NCBI RefSeq assembly: GCF_017948245.1
Contig: NZ_CP072866.1
Coordinates: forward strand, 310,001-374,000
DNA: 64,000 nucleotides
Source: Rhizobium sp. NLR16a
GTDB lineage: Bacteria > Pseudomonadota > Alphaproteobacteria > Rhizobiales > Rhizobiaceae
Reading direction: 5' to 3'
In this document: positions 26,557 through 34,827 of the stretch, piece by piece
Layout: each line of letters begins with the position of its first letter
How positions within the stretch are numbered: position 1 is the first letter of the stretch
Position numbers and translations under genes: made by a program
Notes under the pieces: generated by a model
Database searches by the model: none
What the model was told of the DNA's origin: nothing
Seen by the model: the letters and a program-made list of their open reading frames with translations, nothing else

Positions 26557-27596
26557 TCGAGTACCGAAAGCACCGATGTCGTGATCGTCTCCGTCTTGTC
26601 CTTGCCGGGAACAGCGCCGATGCCGCGCGCCGTCGTCGCCTCGATCGCGGCCATTATCCTTGCGGCAGCAGCCGCCTCTCCGAGGTGTTCCAGCATCATT
26701 GCGCCCGACCAGATGGCGGCTATCGGATTGGCAATTCCGAGATGAGCGATGTCAGGCGCGGAGCCGTGGACGGGTTCGAACATGGACGGCGCCGAGCGAT
26801 CGGGATTGATGTTGGCCGATGCCGCAAAGCCGAGCCCGCCCTGGATGGCGGCCCCAAGGTCGGTCAGAATGTCGCCGAAGAGATTGGATGCGACCACGAC
26901 ATCGAGGCTCTCAGGCGCCATGACCATGCGGGCGGCCATGGCGTCGATGTGGTAGCTGGTCACCTCGACATCCGGATATCCCGCAGAGAGCCTGTGGGTG
27001 ATCTCGTCCCAGAAGACCATCGAATATTTCTGCGCATTGGACTTGGTCACTGAAGCGAGTTTGCCACGCCGCGCGCGTGCCTGCTCGAAGCCGAAACGCA
27101 GGATGCGTTCTATCCCCTTGCGGGTGAAGATCGAGGTTTCCACAGCTACTTCGCTGTCCGTGCCCTGATGGACGCGGCCGCCGGCGCCGGAATACTCGCC
27201 CTCGGTATTTTCGCGGATGCAGAGGATGTCGAAGCCCTCGGACCGCAGCGGCCCCTGCACGCCCGGCAGCAGCCTGTGCGGGCGGATATTGGCATACTGA
27301 ACGAAAGCCTTGCGGATGGGCAGCAGGAGCCCATGCAGCGACACGGAATCGGGCACCTTGCGTGGCCATCCGACGGCGCCGAGCAGGATGGCGTCGAAAG
27401 AGCTCAGCGTCTCGATCCCGTCGGCGGGCATCATGCTGCCGTTTTCGAGATAATAGTCGCAGGACCAGGGGTAGCGGGTCGCTTCAAGAGAAAATCCGCC
27501 CGATCCGGCGGTCTTTTCGAGCACGGCCCAGGCAGCGTCGGTCACGTCGCGGCCGATGCCGTCTCCTGGCAGAAGGGCAATCCTGTAGGTCTTCAT
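26553..27596 (-). CDS. ttuC: tartrate/D-malate dehydrogenase-like (isopropylmalate dehydrogenase family)
   Basis: This is a 347-residue decarboxylating dehydrogenase of the IPMDH family. LLPGDGIGRDV is the N-terminal motif, IRENTEGEYSG is the loop seen in tartrate and D-malate enzymes, and GDILTDLGAAIQGGLGFAASANINP is the metal and coenzyme site. These proteins act on D-malate, meso-tartrate or related 2-hydroxydicarboxylates with NAD and Mn/Mg. It lies 9 bases after an aldehyde dehydrogenase gene. The symbol reflects the tartrate branch; D-malate dehydrogenase (DmlA) is equally possible. Confidence 0.85.
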   Translation of the reverse strand: MKTYRIALLPGDGIGRDVTDAAWAVLEKTAGSGGFSLEATRYPWSCDYYLENGSMMPADGIETLSSFDAILLGAVGWPRKVPDSVSLHGLLLPIRKAFVQYANIRPHRLLPGVQGPLRSEGFDILCIRENTEGEYSGAGGRVHQGTDSEVAVETSIFTRKGIERILRFGFEQARARRGKLASVTKSNAQKYSMVFWDEITHRLSAGYPDVEVTSYHIDAMAARMVMAPESLDVVVASNLFGDILTDLGAAIQGGLGFAASANINPDRSAPSMFEPVHGSAPDIAHLGIANPIAAIWSGAMMLEHLGEAAAAARIMAAIEATTARGIGAVPGKDKTETITTSVLSVLD

Positions 27597-27605
27597 CGCA
27601 GCTCC

Positions 27606-29069
27606 TTAAAGGCTGATGAGCACGCTCTTGCTCTTGCGGTTGGCATGATAGGCTTCGCGGCCGAGATCCTTGCCGATGCCGGACTGCTTGTAGCCGCCGG
27701 TCGGCAGGATATGGTCGCGCGAGCGGCCGTAACGGTTGACCCAGACGGTGCCGGCCTGCAGGCGGCCGGTGAGGCGGATGGCGCGCGCGAGATCGCGGGT
27801 GAAGAGGCCGGCGGCCAGCCCATAGGATGGGTGGTCGGCCAGCCTCAGCGCCTCCTCCTCATCCTCGAAGGTCTGGATGGTCAGGACCGGTCCGAAGATT
27901 TCCTCGAGAACCGCGGGCGATGTTGCCGACACGCCCGAAATCAGCGTCGGCGCGTAGAAATAGCCCTCACGGTCGAGCCGGCCGCCGCCCGTAAGGCACT
28001 CCGCGCCGCCGTCGATGGCGGCGCGGATGATGCCATCCATGCGGGCGATCTGGCGTTCGGAGATAACGGGCGAATAGTCGGTCGTTTCCTCCCAGGTCGG
28101 TCCCGGGCGGATTGCCGCCAGTCGGGACAGCAGTGCTGCCGCGAGCGCGTCCGCCACCTTCGCCTCGACGATGAGGCGGGATCCGCATATGCAGGCCTGG
28201 CCGGCATTGGACAAAATGCTGCCGGCGATGGCGCCCGCGGCGAGATCGAGATCGGCATCCGCGAAGACGAGTTGCGGGCTCTTCCCGCCGAGCTCCAGCG
28301 TCATCGGCTTCACGCCGGTACGGGCGATATTGGCCATGATCGCCGCACCGGCCGCAGTCGAGCCGGTGAAGCTGACCTTGGAAATCCCCGGATGCCCGGT
28401 GACGGCCGTTCCGGTGGTGGGGCCGTCGCCGAGCACGACATTCACGAGGCCGGCGGGCAGGCCGGCCCGCACTGAAAGTTCGGACATGTAGAGCGTTGAA
28501 AACGGCGTCATCTCCGATGGCTTCAACACCACCGCATTGCCCGCGGCCAGCGCCGGAGCGAGCTTCCACCCGGCCATCGACAGGGGGAAATTCCAGGGCG
28601 TGATGGCGCCAACGACGCCATAGGGTTCCGTCATGATCATGCCGAAATTCGCGTCGTCGGTCGGGACGAGATCGCCGCCTTCCTTGTCGGCGAATTCGGC
28701 AAAGAAGCGGATCTGTTCGGCGGTGACGGCGATGTCGCCGGCAACGAGCTGGCCGACGGGGCGGGTTGAGGAGAGCGCCTCAAGCCTGGCGAGGGTCTCT
28801 GCCTCGGCTTCGATCAGGTCCGCCCAGCGCTGCAGCGCCTTGGTGCGCTCGCGCGGGCGCACACCGCCCCAATTGCTTTCATTCAATGCACCCTTTGCCG
28901 TTTCCACGGCCTGATCGACAAGGGCCGCGTCGGCAAGCGGACAGCCGGCATAGGCCCTGCCGTCGGACGGCCGATGCATGTCGATGACGGCTTCGGCCGG
29001 AACCAGCCGGCCGCCGATGAAATGCCCTACGGGCAGTGAGATCGAGTTCGGATCGAAGCTGAGTGTCAT
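27606..29069 (-). CDS. NAD-dependent aldehyde dehydrogenase
   Basis: This is a 487-residue ALDH with TPWNFPLSMAGWKLAPALAAGN, FTGSTAAGAAIM, LELGGKSPQLVF (catalytic Glu) and NAGQACICGSRLIV (catalytic Cys). GRSRDHILPTGGYKQSGIGKDLG at the C-terminus places it nearer betaine-aldehyde/aminoaldehyde dehydrogenases than GabD. It lies between the cupin gene and the tartrate-dehydrogenase-like gene. Two different aldehyde dehydrogenases in one operon suggest two aldehyde steps or two related substrates. Confidence 0.9.
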   Translation of the reverse strand: MTLSFDPNSISLPVGHFIGGRLVPAEAVIDMHRPSDGRAYAGCPLADAALVDQAVETAKGALNESNWGGVRPRERTKALQRWADLIEAEAETLARLEALSSTRPVGQLVAGDIAVTAEQIRFFAEFADKEGGDLVPTDDANFGMIMTEPYGVVGAITPWNFPLSMAGWKLAPALAAGNAVVLKPSEMTPFSTLYMSELSVRAGLPAGLVNVVLGDGPTTGTAVTGHPGISKVSFTGSTAAGAAIMANIARTGVKPMTLELGGKSPQLVFADADLDLAAGAIAGSILSNAGQACICGSRLIVEAKVADALAAALLSRLAAIRPGPTWEETTDYSPVISERQIARMDGIIRAAIDGGAECLTGGGRLDREGYFYAPTLISGVSATSPAVLEEIFGPVLTIQTFEDEEEALRLADHPSYGLAAGLFTRDLARAIRLTGRLQAGTVWVNRYGRSRDHILPTGGYKQSGIGKDLGREAYHANRKSKSVLISL

Positions 29070-29248
29070 TGCGTGTCCTCGGCATGAGCTTGCTTAAGCC
29101 TAGCTTGCGAAACCGAGCAGCATGCATCGACCGATATTGTTGCGGCGGATAAAAATTGCGTTTTCCCCGCCGCCACCAGTCAAATCTACGGCTGGTGTCC
29201 GCGCCCGGCGCCGCGCTGCCCGCGCAGAGAGGACAGCCGCCCGCCAGC

Positions 29249-29602
29249 TCACGTCACTGTCACGTAGATCTTGCGCACCGTCTCGATCGTCTTCCAGACG
29301 CCGATAAAGCCCGGCTTCATGACGAAGCTGTCGCCGGCCCTGTAGACCACCGGTTCTCCGCCTTCCGGCGTGAGTTCGACCAGACCGGACAGAATATGGC
29401 AGAACTCGAACGTCTCGCCCTTGATCGAACGCGTCTCACCGGGCGTCGCCTCCCATATGCCGGTATGAACCGTCTCTGCGCGAGCGACATCCTGTGCCCA
29501 GGTCTTGAAGGTGGGATTGCCCGCGATCAGGCGCTCGGGAAGGGGGCCGGACTCGCGCGGCGGATGGGATGGGTTGGCGTCGATGGTCTTGAGCAAAGAC
29601 AT
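29249..29602 (-). CDS. small cupin protein (DUF861/EutQ-like)
   Basis: This is a 117-residue single-domain cupin. GIWEATPGETRSI, FEFCHILSGLVELTPE and AGDSFVMKPGFIGVWKTIE follow the cupin_3 (DUF861) pattern, a small beta barrel found beside amino-acid, ethanolamine and ureide catabolic genes. The ATG at 29602 has AAGGAA upstream. It is probably a sensor-like or minor catalytic partner of the pathway. No clear metal triad is visible (one His in FCHIL), so activity is uncertain. Confidence 0.85.
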   Translation of the reverse strand: MSLLKTIDANPSHPPRESGPLPERLIAGNPTFKTWAQDVARAETVHTGIWEATPGETRSIKGETFEFCHILSGLVELTPEGGEPVVYRAGDSFVMKPGFIGVWKTIETVRKIYVTVT

Positions 29603-29643
29603 TGTTTTCCTTTCCGGGGTGCAGATTTGTGTGGCGAGATAGA

Positions 29644-30567
29644 TCAGTAGCCGCGGCTGCGATCGACCAGCCCGATCGGATCGAGGCCGGATTGATGCCG
29701 TTTGATGTTGCCGATCACGGCGGCCGCCGCGGTTTCGGCTTGAGTGACGCTGGCGATATGCGGCGTCAGCAGAATTTTCGGATGATTCCAGAAGGCGTGG
29801 CCCGGTGGCAGCGGCTCCGGATCGGTAACGTCGACGACGGCGCCGGAGAGATGCCCGGTGTCGAGCGCGCCGACGAGCGCCTGATGATCGAGCTGGGCGC
29901 CGCGGCCGGCATGAACGAGTGCGGCCCCGGCGGGAAGCCTGGCGAAGAGCTCGGCATTCAGGAAGCCGCGCGTCTCCTCGGTCAGCGGCAGCATGCAGAC
30001 CAGAATATCGGTGGTGGCAAGCAGGGTCTCCAGCCACTTGCCGCCGCTGAGGCACCGAACGCCCTCGATCGCGCGCGGGGTGCGGCTCCAGCCGGACAGC
30101 GGGAAGCCGAAGGGGCGCAAACTCTCAAGCACTGCGCTTCCCAGCATGCCAAGCCCCAGCACCCCGACGCGGCGTTTCGCGGCCTGAACGGGTGGGATCG
30201 GCTGCCAGATCCCGCGCCGCTGCTGGTCGAGATAGGCCGGCAGATCGCGATGGAGTGCGAGGACGGCCAGCGTCACATATTCCTGCATCATCCTGACGAT
30301 GCCGTCCTCGACCATGCGCACCACCTTGACCTGCGCCGGCACGGCGTCGATGCGGAACTGATCGATGCCGGCGCCGATCGAAAACAGGATTTCGAGATTG
30401 CGGTAGCGCGCGAGATCATCCGGCACGGTCCAGGTGATGAGGTAGCGCACCGCCTCCGGTTCGACCGACGCCGGATCCGTGGCGAAGTCTATGTCGGGAA
30501 GGTCGCGCGCGAAGGCCTCAGCGAATACGGCGCCCCGCTTCGCATCGGAATTGAAGAGAAAGGTCAT
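29644..30567 (-). CDS. ghrA: glyoxylate/hydroxypyruvate reductase A-like 2-hydroxyacid dehydrogenase
   Basis: This is a 307-residue D-2-hydroxyacid dehydrogenase of the GhrA subgroup. The NAD(P) motif is [21 protein letters not shown], followed by GWSRTPR, whose Ser-Arg favours NADPH. The catalytic Arg is in [10 protein letters not shown], Glu/Asp in [12 protein letters not shown], and His in LTPHIASVT. It reduces 2-oxo acids such as glyoxylate or hydroxypyruvate. It lies between ArgE-like and cupin genes, so it may convert a 2-oxo acid formed by deamination. Substrate is inferred from the family only. Confidence 0.88.
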   Translation of the reverse strand: MTFLFNSDAKRGAVFAEAFARDLPDIDFATDPASVEPEAVRYLITWTVPDDLARYRNLEILFSIGAGIDQFRIDAVPAQVKVVRMVEDGIVRMMQEYVTLAVLALHRDLPAYLDQQRRGIWQPIPPVQAAKRRVGVLGLGMLGSAVLESLRPFGFPLSGWSRTPRAIEGVRCLSGGKWLETLLATTDILVCMLPLTEETRGFLNAELFARLPAGAALVHAGRGAQLDHQALVGALDTGHLSGAVVDVTDPEPLPPGHAFWNHPKILLTPHIASVTQAETAAAAVIGNIKRHQSGLDPIGLVDRSRGY

Positions 30568-30591
30568 TGCATCGGCTCCTTGATCTGACGG

Positions 30592-31716
30592 TCAGGCGAT
30601 GCAATGTCGGGCGAGTGCCTCGATCATCGCCTGGCAGGCCAGGAGTTCGCCCTTGAGGATGAATTCGTCCGGCCGGTGAGCACGGGCGATATCGCCCGGC
30701 CCGCAGATGATCGCATCCATCCCGGCGCGCTGAAAAAGGCCGGCCTCGGTGCCGTAGCTGACGGCGGCGAGCGGCTCGCTACCGGTAAGTTCGCCAAGCA
30801 AGCGCGCAAGTGGCGCATCGGCGGCAAGCGACAGCGCCGGATAGGCGCTGAGTTCGCGCCATTCCACTTGGAAGCCGCGTTGCGGTAGCGCCTCGGCCAC
30901 GGCCCGCAGCGGCGCAAGCAGCGTGGCCGGGTCGATTCCGGAAATAGCCCTGGCCTCGAACTCGGCCTCGCAGCTATCGGGAATGATGTTGACCGCCTGG
31001 CCGCCCTTCAATGTGCCGACCTGGAGCGAGGAATAGGGCGGTTCGAACACATGCTCGAACGGACCATGCGTCAGCCGTTCGGCTTCGGCGCTAGCGCAAG
31101 CCAAAACCTCGGTCATGGCGTGGATGGCATTCAGTCCCTGTTCCGGGCGCGAGGAATGGCCGGAGCGGCCCATGACAGTCAGCCGAGCGGCTGCCTTGCC
31201 CTTGTGGGCCCGGATCGCCCGCATGCCGCTCGGCTCGCCGATGATCGCGCCGAGCGGACGTGCGCAGAGCTTAGGCAGCCGCGCGATCATGTGCGGGACA
31301 CCGCGGCAGCCTGCCTCCTCATCGTAGGAAAAAGCGAGGTGGATGGGCCGGCGGAGCCCTGCCGCCGCGAGCGCGGGGGCGGCGGCAAGCATGACGGCGA
31401 GAAAGCCCTTCATGTCGGTGGTTCCGCGACCGTAAAGGCGGTCCTTTTCGGCGCGCAGGCGGAACGGATCGCTGCTCCACCCGCCCTCGGCGGCGGGAAC
31501 GACATCCATATGGCCGGAGAGGATGTAGCCGGGGCTCTCCCTTGGGCCGATCGTCACGAAGAGGTTCGACCGGTCCCCCTCAGGGCCGGGAAGCTCGGTG
31601 GCGGCAATGCCGTGACTTTGCAGGTACTGCCGGATCCAGGTGACGATTTCGCCGTTGGGTGTGCCGACGATGGAGGAAAAGCCGACAAGCCTTTCGAGGA
31701 TTTCAATTGCCTGCAT
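30592..31716 (-). CDS. acetylornithine deacetylase-like M20 peptidase
   Basis: This is a 374-residue zinc amidohydrolase of the ArgE/M20 family. LSGHMDVVPA holds the first metal His and Asp, GRGTTDMKG the bridging Asp, and SYDEEAGCRG the general base and metal Glu. ARPLGAIIGEPSG and GRSGHSSRPEQG follow, with the dimerisation domain between. It removes an N-acetyl or similar acyl group from an amino acid. The ATG at 31716 is used because GTGAGGAGG is just upstream. It starts the leftward operon and is divergent from an acetyltransferase gene, so acylation and deacylation may belong to one pathway. True arginine biosynthesis is unlikely here. Confidence 0.88.
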   Translation of the reverse strand: MQAIEILERLVGFSSIVGTPNGEIVTWIRQYLQSHGIAATELPGPEGDRSNLFVTIGPRESPGYILSGHMDVVPAAEGGWSSDPFRLRAEKDRLYGRGTTDMKGFLAVMLAAAPALAAAGLRRPIHLAFSYDEEAGCRGVPHMIARLPKLCARPLGAIIGEPSGMRAIRAHKGKAAARLTVMGRSGHSSRPEQGLNAIHAMTEVLACASAEAERLTHGPFEHVFEPPYSSLQVGTLKGGQAVNIIPDSCEAEFEARAISGIDPATLLAPLRAVAEALPQRGFQVEWRELSAYPALSLAADAPLARLLGELTGSEPLAAVSYGTEAGLFQRAGMDAIICGPGDIARAHRPDEFILKGELLACQAMIEALARHCIA

Positions 31717-31977
31717 GAGCCTCCTCACTGCACGGATGGATCGAATTGCCGCCGGGCTTTGGCCATCACGGCGCCGTCGGCGCTCGGGATCTGGTCAATG
31801 ACTGTAGAGGCCTGCCCCGGCTTTATTTGCCGAAAGTGCCTCGGATTTGGACGATTGTTGTGTTCGCGCGGGCTTCGCCAGTGAATTGTATCGCACGAAC
31901 CGTCCTAATCTGGATAACGAAGTTTCAGGAGGGCGCTTTCCCTATGGATTGGCCGGACATGCGCGAGGAGGGCGGGA

Positions 31978-32880
31978 GTGAGTGCACTGACATCCGAATC
32001 CAGATTGGTCGACAGTTTCGAGACGCGCATTGCCGGGATCGACAGTGTCGACCTCGACAAGCTGCATGCGCTGTCGATGTCCGTTGCCTGGCCGCATCGC
32101 CGTGAAGACTGGCAGTTCCTGCGGGAATTCGGCCAGGGCATCGCGGCCATAGATGAAATCGGCCGCATCCTCGGCTCTGCGATGTGGTTTCCCTATGATG
32201 AACGGTTCGCCACGATCGGTATGGTCATCACTTCGCCGCGCCTGCAGGCCAATGGCGCCGGGCAATGGCTGATGCGCCACGCGCTCGACCAGGTTGCCGG
32301 GCGTAATCTTGGGCTGAACGCGACGCGGGCGGCGCGACGCCTTTATTTGTCGTTGGATTTTGTCCGTGAAGCGCCCGTCTTTCAATGCCAGGGTGAAGCG
32401 ATAGCGCCACCGGATGTGGAGTTGCCGCCCGGTGCCGCGATACGGCCTGTGGAAGCTGAAGATCTGGAGGCGATCGCAGAACTGGATCGCGTGGCCTTCG
32501 GCACGGACCGCACGCCGCTTCTGGCTCGGCTCATGGGACATTCCAAGGGCATCGTGTTGGTTCGCGCCGGCCGGATCGAGGCCTTCTCGCTTTGCCGAAG
32601 GTTCGGGCGCGGCCATGTCGTCGGCCCGGTGGTGGCCGCCAGTGACGCAGACGCGATTGCTGTCGTCCATCCGCATGCGCTCGAGCATGCGGGGTTATTC
32701 CTGCGCCTCGATACACGCGAGAAAGTCGGGATATTTGCCGATTTTCTCTCCCGCTGCGGCCTTGCTGTCTTTGACTTCGTGACAACCATGTCGCTGGGCG
32801 CCCCTTGGCTTCCAATTCCGGGCGGTCATGTCGGGCATCGGCCGAAAACCTATGCGCTGGTCAGCCAGGCGCTCGGCTGA
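31978..32880 (+). CDS. two-domain GNAT acetyltransferase, paralogue of the 16844-17680 protein
   Basis: This is a 300-residue protein. The N-terminal GNAT domain keeps an acetyl-CoA loop, QANGAG, after the strand TIGMVITSPRL. The C-terminal half with FGRGHVVGPVVAASDADA is the YitH-like domain, and it ends in YALVSQALG. It shares WPHRREDWQ and these C-terminal blocks with the acetyltransferase at 16844-17680. The GTG at 31978 follows GAGGAGGG. It is divergent from the ArgE-like deacetylase gene. The acceptor is unknown. Confidence 0.85.
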   Translation: MSALTSESRLVDSFETRIAGIDSVDLDKLHALSMSVAWPHRREDWQFLREFGQGIAAIDEIGRILGSAMWFPYDERFATIGMVITSPRLQANGAGQWLMRHALDQVAGRNLGLNATRAARRLYLSLDFVREAPVFQCQGEAIAPPDVELPPGAAIRPVEAEDLEAIAELDRVAFGTDRTPLLARLMGHSKGIVLVRAGRIEAFSLCRRFGRGHVVGPVVAASDADAIAVVHPHALEHAGLFLRLDTREKVGIFADFLSRCGLAVFDFVTTMSLGAPWLPIPGGHVGHRPKTYALVSQALG

Positions 32881-32887
32881 CGGGGAA

Positions 32888-33089
32888 TTAAGCGCCGGGA
32901 TAAATGGGCGTGGCGTCCGCAGCCTTGATACGTTCGACTTCGGGTCGGAAGGAACGATATTGCCACAGTCCTTCCGCCGTTTCCCGCCGGTATACGGTCT
33001 CGAGCCAGAACACCGTGTCATCGATTGGCGGGGACAGGATGCCAGGCATACCACTCCGACCAGATCCTCTCTCGCTGCTCGATATTCAT
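32888..33089 (-). pseudogene. small rhizobial protein gene with single-base frameshift
   Basis: A convincing start (ATG at 33089, GGGAGAGGG just upstream) encodes MNIEQRERIWSEWYAWHPV and then meets a stop after four more residues. Reading one base on, another frame from the same place runs with TVFWLETVYRRETAEG to a stop at 32888, ending in TPIYPGA. Together they make one protein of about 66 residues with a W-WYAWHPV-VFWLE-RR pattern like small rhizobial proteins of unknown function. The shift falls at the four-base G run 33030-33033 (plus strand), where one base appears extra. It could be true decay or a base-calling error. Confidence 0.55.
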
Positions 33090-33239
33090 CGCCCTCTCCC
33101 ATTCTTGAAGCGATCCGCTTCGAAAAATATTCAGAAGGAGAGAATTATATTGCGAAACTATTCTGTCACGAAGATCGTTGTTGGCGCCGCGCGAAGCTGC
33201 TCGGCCATCGTCTCACTGCGGCTGGCGCGCATGACGGCC

Positions 33240-33584
33240 TCAGCCAATCGAGCGTAGCCCGAGATAGGCGGCCAGGCTAACGGCAGCAAGGGCGATGGTC
33301 AGCCTGGGGCGGGCGTCGTCGAACATTGCCGCCAGCATAAGGCAGAGCATCAGCACGACAGATTTTGCCCAGAGATTTTGGTCGGAGACGGTGAAGGCGA
33401 CTGCCGCCAGAAAGACCGCGCTTGCGACGACCGTCACGGGAGCGGATTTCTCAGCGAGATCGCCGCCGGAAAAATACGGCAGAAGAAAACGCCGCATGCT
33501 GAGGCCTGAAGCGACGCTCAGAAGAAGGCAGGTCAGGACTAGGTGCAGCATATGGTCGGCGCCGGTCGTTCTACAGATCAGCAT
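33240..33584 (-). CDS. small membrane protein of unknown function
   Basis: This 114-residue protein has about four hydrophobic segments: MLHLVLTCLLLSVASGL, VTVVASAVFLAAVAFTV, WAKSVVLMLCLMLAAMF and LTIALAAVSLAAYLGL. A charged linker, SMRRFLLPYFSGGDLAEKS, lies after the first. GGAG is about 11 bases before the ATG at 33584; a second ATG at residue 12 is possible. I do not recognise a family. It is flanked by a broken gene and a LysR regulator. It is probably a real inner-membrane protein because of its consistent helix pattern. Confidence 0.6.
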   Translation of the reverse strand: MLICRTTGADHMLHLVLTCLLLSVASGLSMRRFLLPYFSGGDLAEKSAPVTVVASAVFLAAVAFTVSDQNLWAKSVVLMLCLMLAAMFDDARPRLTIALAAVSLAAYLGLRSIG

Positions 33585-33865
33585 TGAGACGCAATCTCCA
33601 TGCCAGCCGTAAAACGCCCGGTAGCCGAGCCGATGCAGCGATTGGCGTGGCTATTTCGGCGGCGTCTCGATCTTTTTTTCGGCAATCACTTGGCTGTCTG
33701 GCCTGCGGATGGCGCGGACATTTTTAATGAGAAGGTCGAGCCGGGAGCCTTCACGCGCTGCCCCGATTCCGTTGTTTCGCCTGGGCCTAAACCCGCTTGA
33801 GCTCGGGTGATGATTTTTATATAGAGAACAATGACTCGCTTTAATTCCGGAAAAGAGATCTTTCA

Positions 33866-34771
33866 TTGGACCTTTCGTCAATCGAGATATTCCTCGCCGT
33901 TGCCAGCGATCGCAGCGTTACCAAGGCCGCCAAGGCGGTCGGGCGGGTGCCGTCGAATGTGACGACGCGCATCCAGCAACTGGAGGAGGACCTTGGTGCA
34001 TGCCTGTTCAGCCGTGACGGCAAGAAGATGACGCTGACACGGGAGGGCGAAACCTTTCTCGCCTATGCCAACCGGCTGATGGCGCTGGCGCTTGAAGCGC
34101 GTCAAGCCGTGCGGCCTCTTGCTCCATCGGGAACATTGCGGGTCGGCACGATGGAAAGTACGGCGGCAAGCAGGCTGCCGGCGGCGTTGACGCAATTCAA
34201 TCAGATGTGGCCCGACGTGTCGCTGCATCTGACGATGGGCGCGTCTCGCGATCTCGCCCGCGATGTTCTGGCCGATGTGCTGGATTGCGCGCTGATTGCC
34301 CGGCCACCGAAGGCGATGCGGGAGGAGGATTTGGAGTTCGATGCCGAACTCAAGGCGCTGGAGATGGAGACGGTCTTCGTCGAAGATCTGTTGATCGTGC
34401 TGCCGTCCGGGCATCCCGCCATCAAATCCGCGGCCGACATGCGTATCGGGTCGCTCGCGGCTTTGGAACCCGGCTGCACCTATCGCCGGATTGCCGAAGA
34501 CTGGGCGCGCAAATCGAGCGACCTGCCGACGAGCCAGCACGGTTCCTATCATGCGATCCTGGCGAGCGTTGCGACCGGGAATACGGCGGGTGTGATGCCA
34601 AGGTCCGTTCTCGATCTCATGCACTGGCCGACCGCCGTTCAGACCCATCAGCTCGGGCCGGTCGAGACCCTGCTGGTCTACCGCAAGGATCATTGCCCCA
34701 GTGCCTTCAGCGCCTTCCATGAGGTGCTTGGTGCAACCAAAGGCAGAGATGTCAGGCTGGCAACAAACTAG
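33866..34771 (+). CDS. LysR-family transcriptional regulator
   Basis: This is a 301-residue LysR regulator. The N-terminal winged helix begins at residue 1 (DLSSIEIFLAVASDRSVTKAAKAVGRVPSNVTTRI), so the TTG at 33866 must be the start; the next ATG would remove the DNA-binding domain. The C-terminal effector domain starts near residue 90 with GTLRVGTMESTAA. It lies 56 bases upstream of the HPP-CBS gene in the same direction and likely controls it. The effector is unknown. Confidence 0.9.
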   Translation: MDLSSIEIFLAVASDRSVTKAAKAVGRVPSNVTTRIQQLEEDLGACLFSRDGKKMTLTREGETFLAYANRLMALALEARQAVRPLAPSGTLRVGTMESTAASRLPAALTQFNQMWPDVSLHLTMGASRDLARDVLADVLDCALIARPPKAMREEDLEFDAELKALEMETVFVEDLLIVLPSGHPAIKSAADMRIGSLAALEPGCTYRRIAEDWARKSSDLPTSQHGSYHAILASVATGNTAGVMPRSVLDLMHWPTAVQTHQLGPVETLLVYRKDHCPSAFSAFHEVLGATKGRDVRLATN

Positions 34772-34827
34772 CGCCTGGGTCTCTTCCTTCGCCCTCCAGA
34801 TAATTCTCATTCATCATTGGTCTTCGC

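Noticed and set aside
22935..31716. Ectoine or gamma-glutamyl-putrescine pathway
   Set aside because: The deacetylase, aldehyde dehydrogenases and PuuB-like oxidase are suggestive, but the M24 ectoine hydrolase and the gamma-glutamyl-amine synthetase are absent.
33600..33800. 66-residue open frame upstream of the LysR gene
   Set aside because: The sequence is not protein-like and has no family pattern; the region is better read as intergenic.
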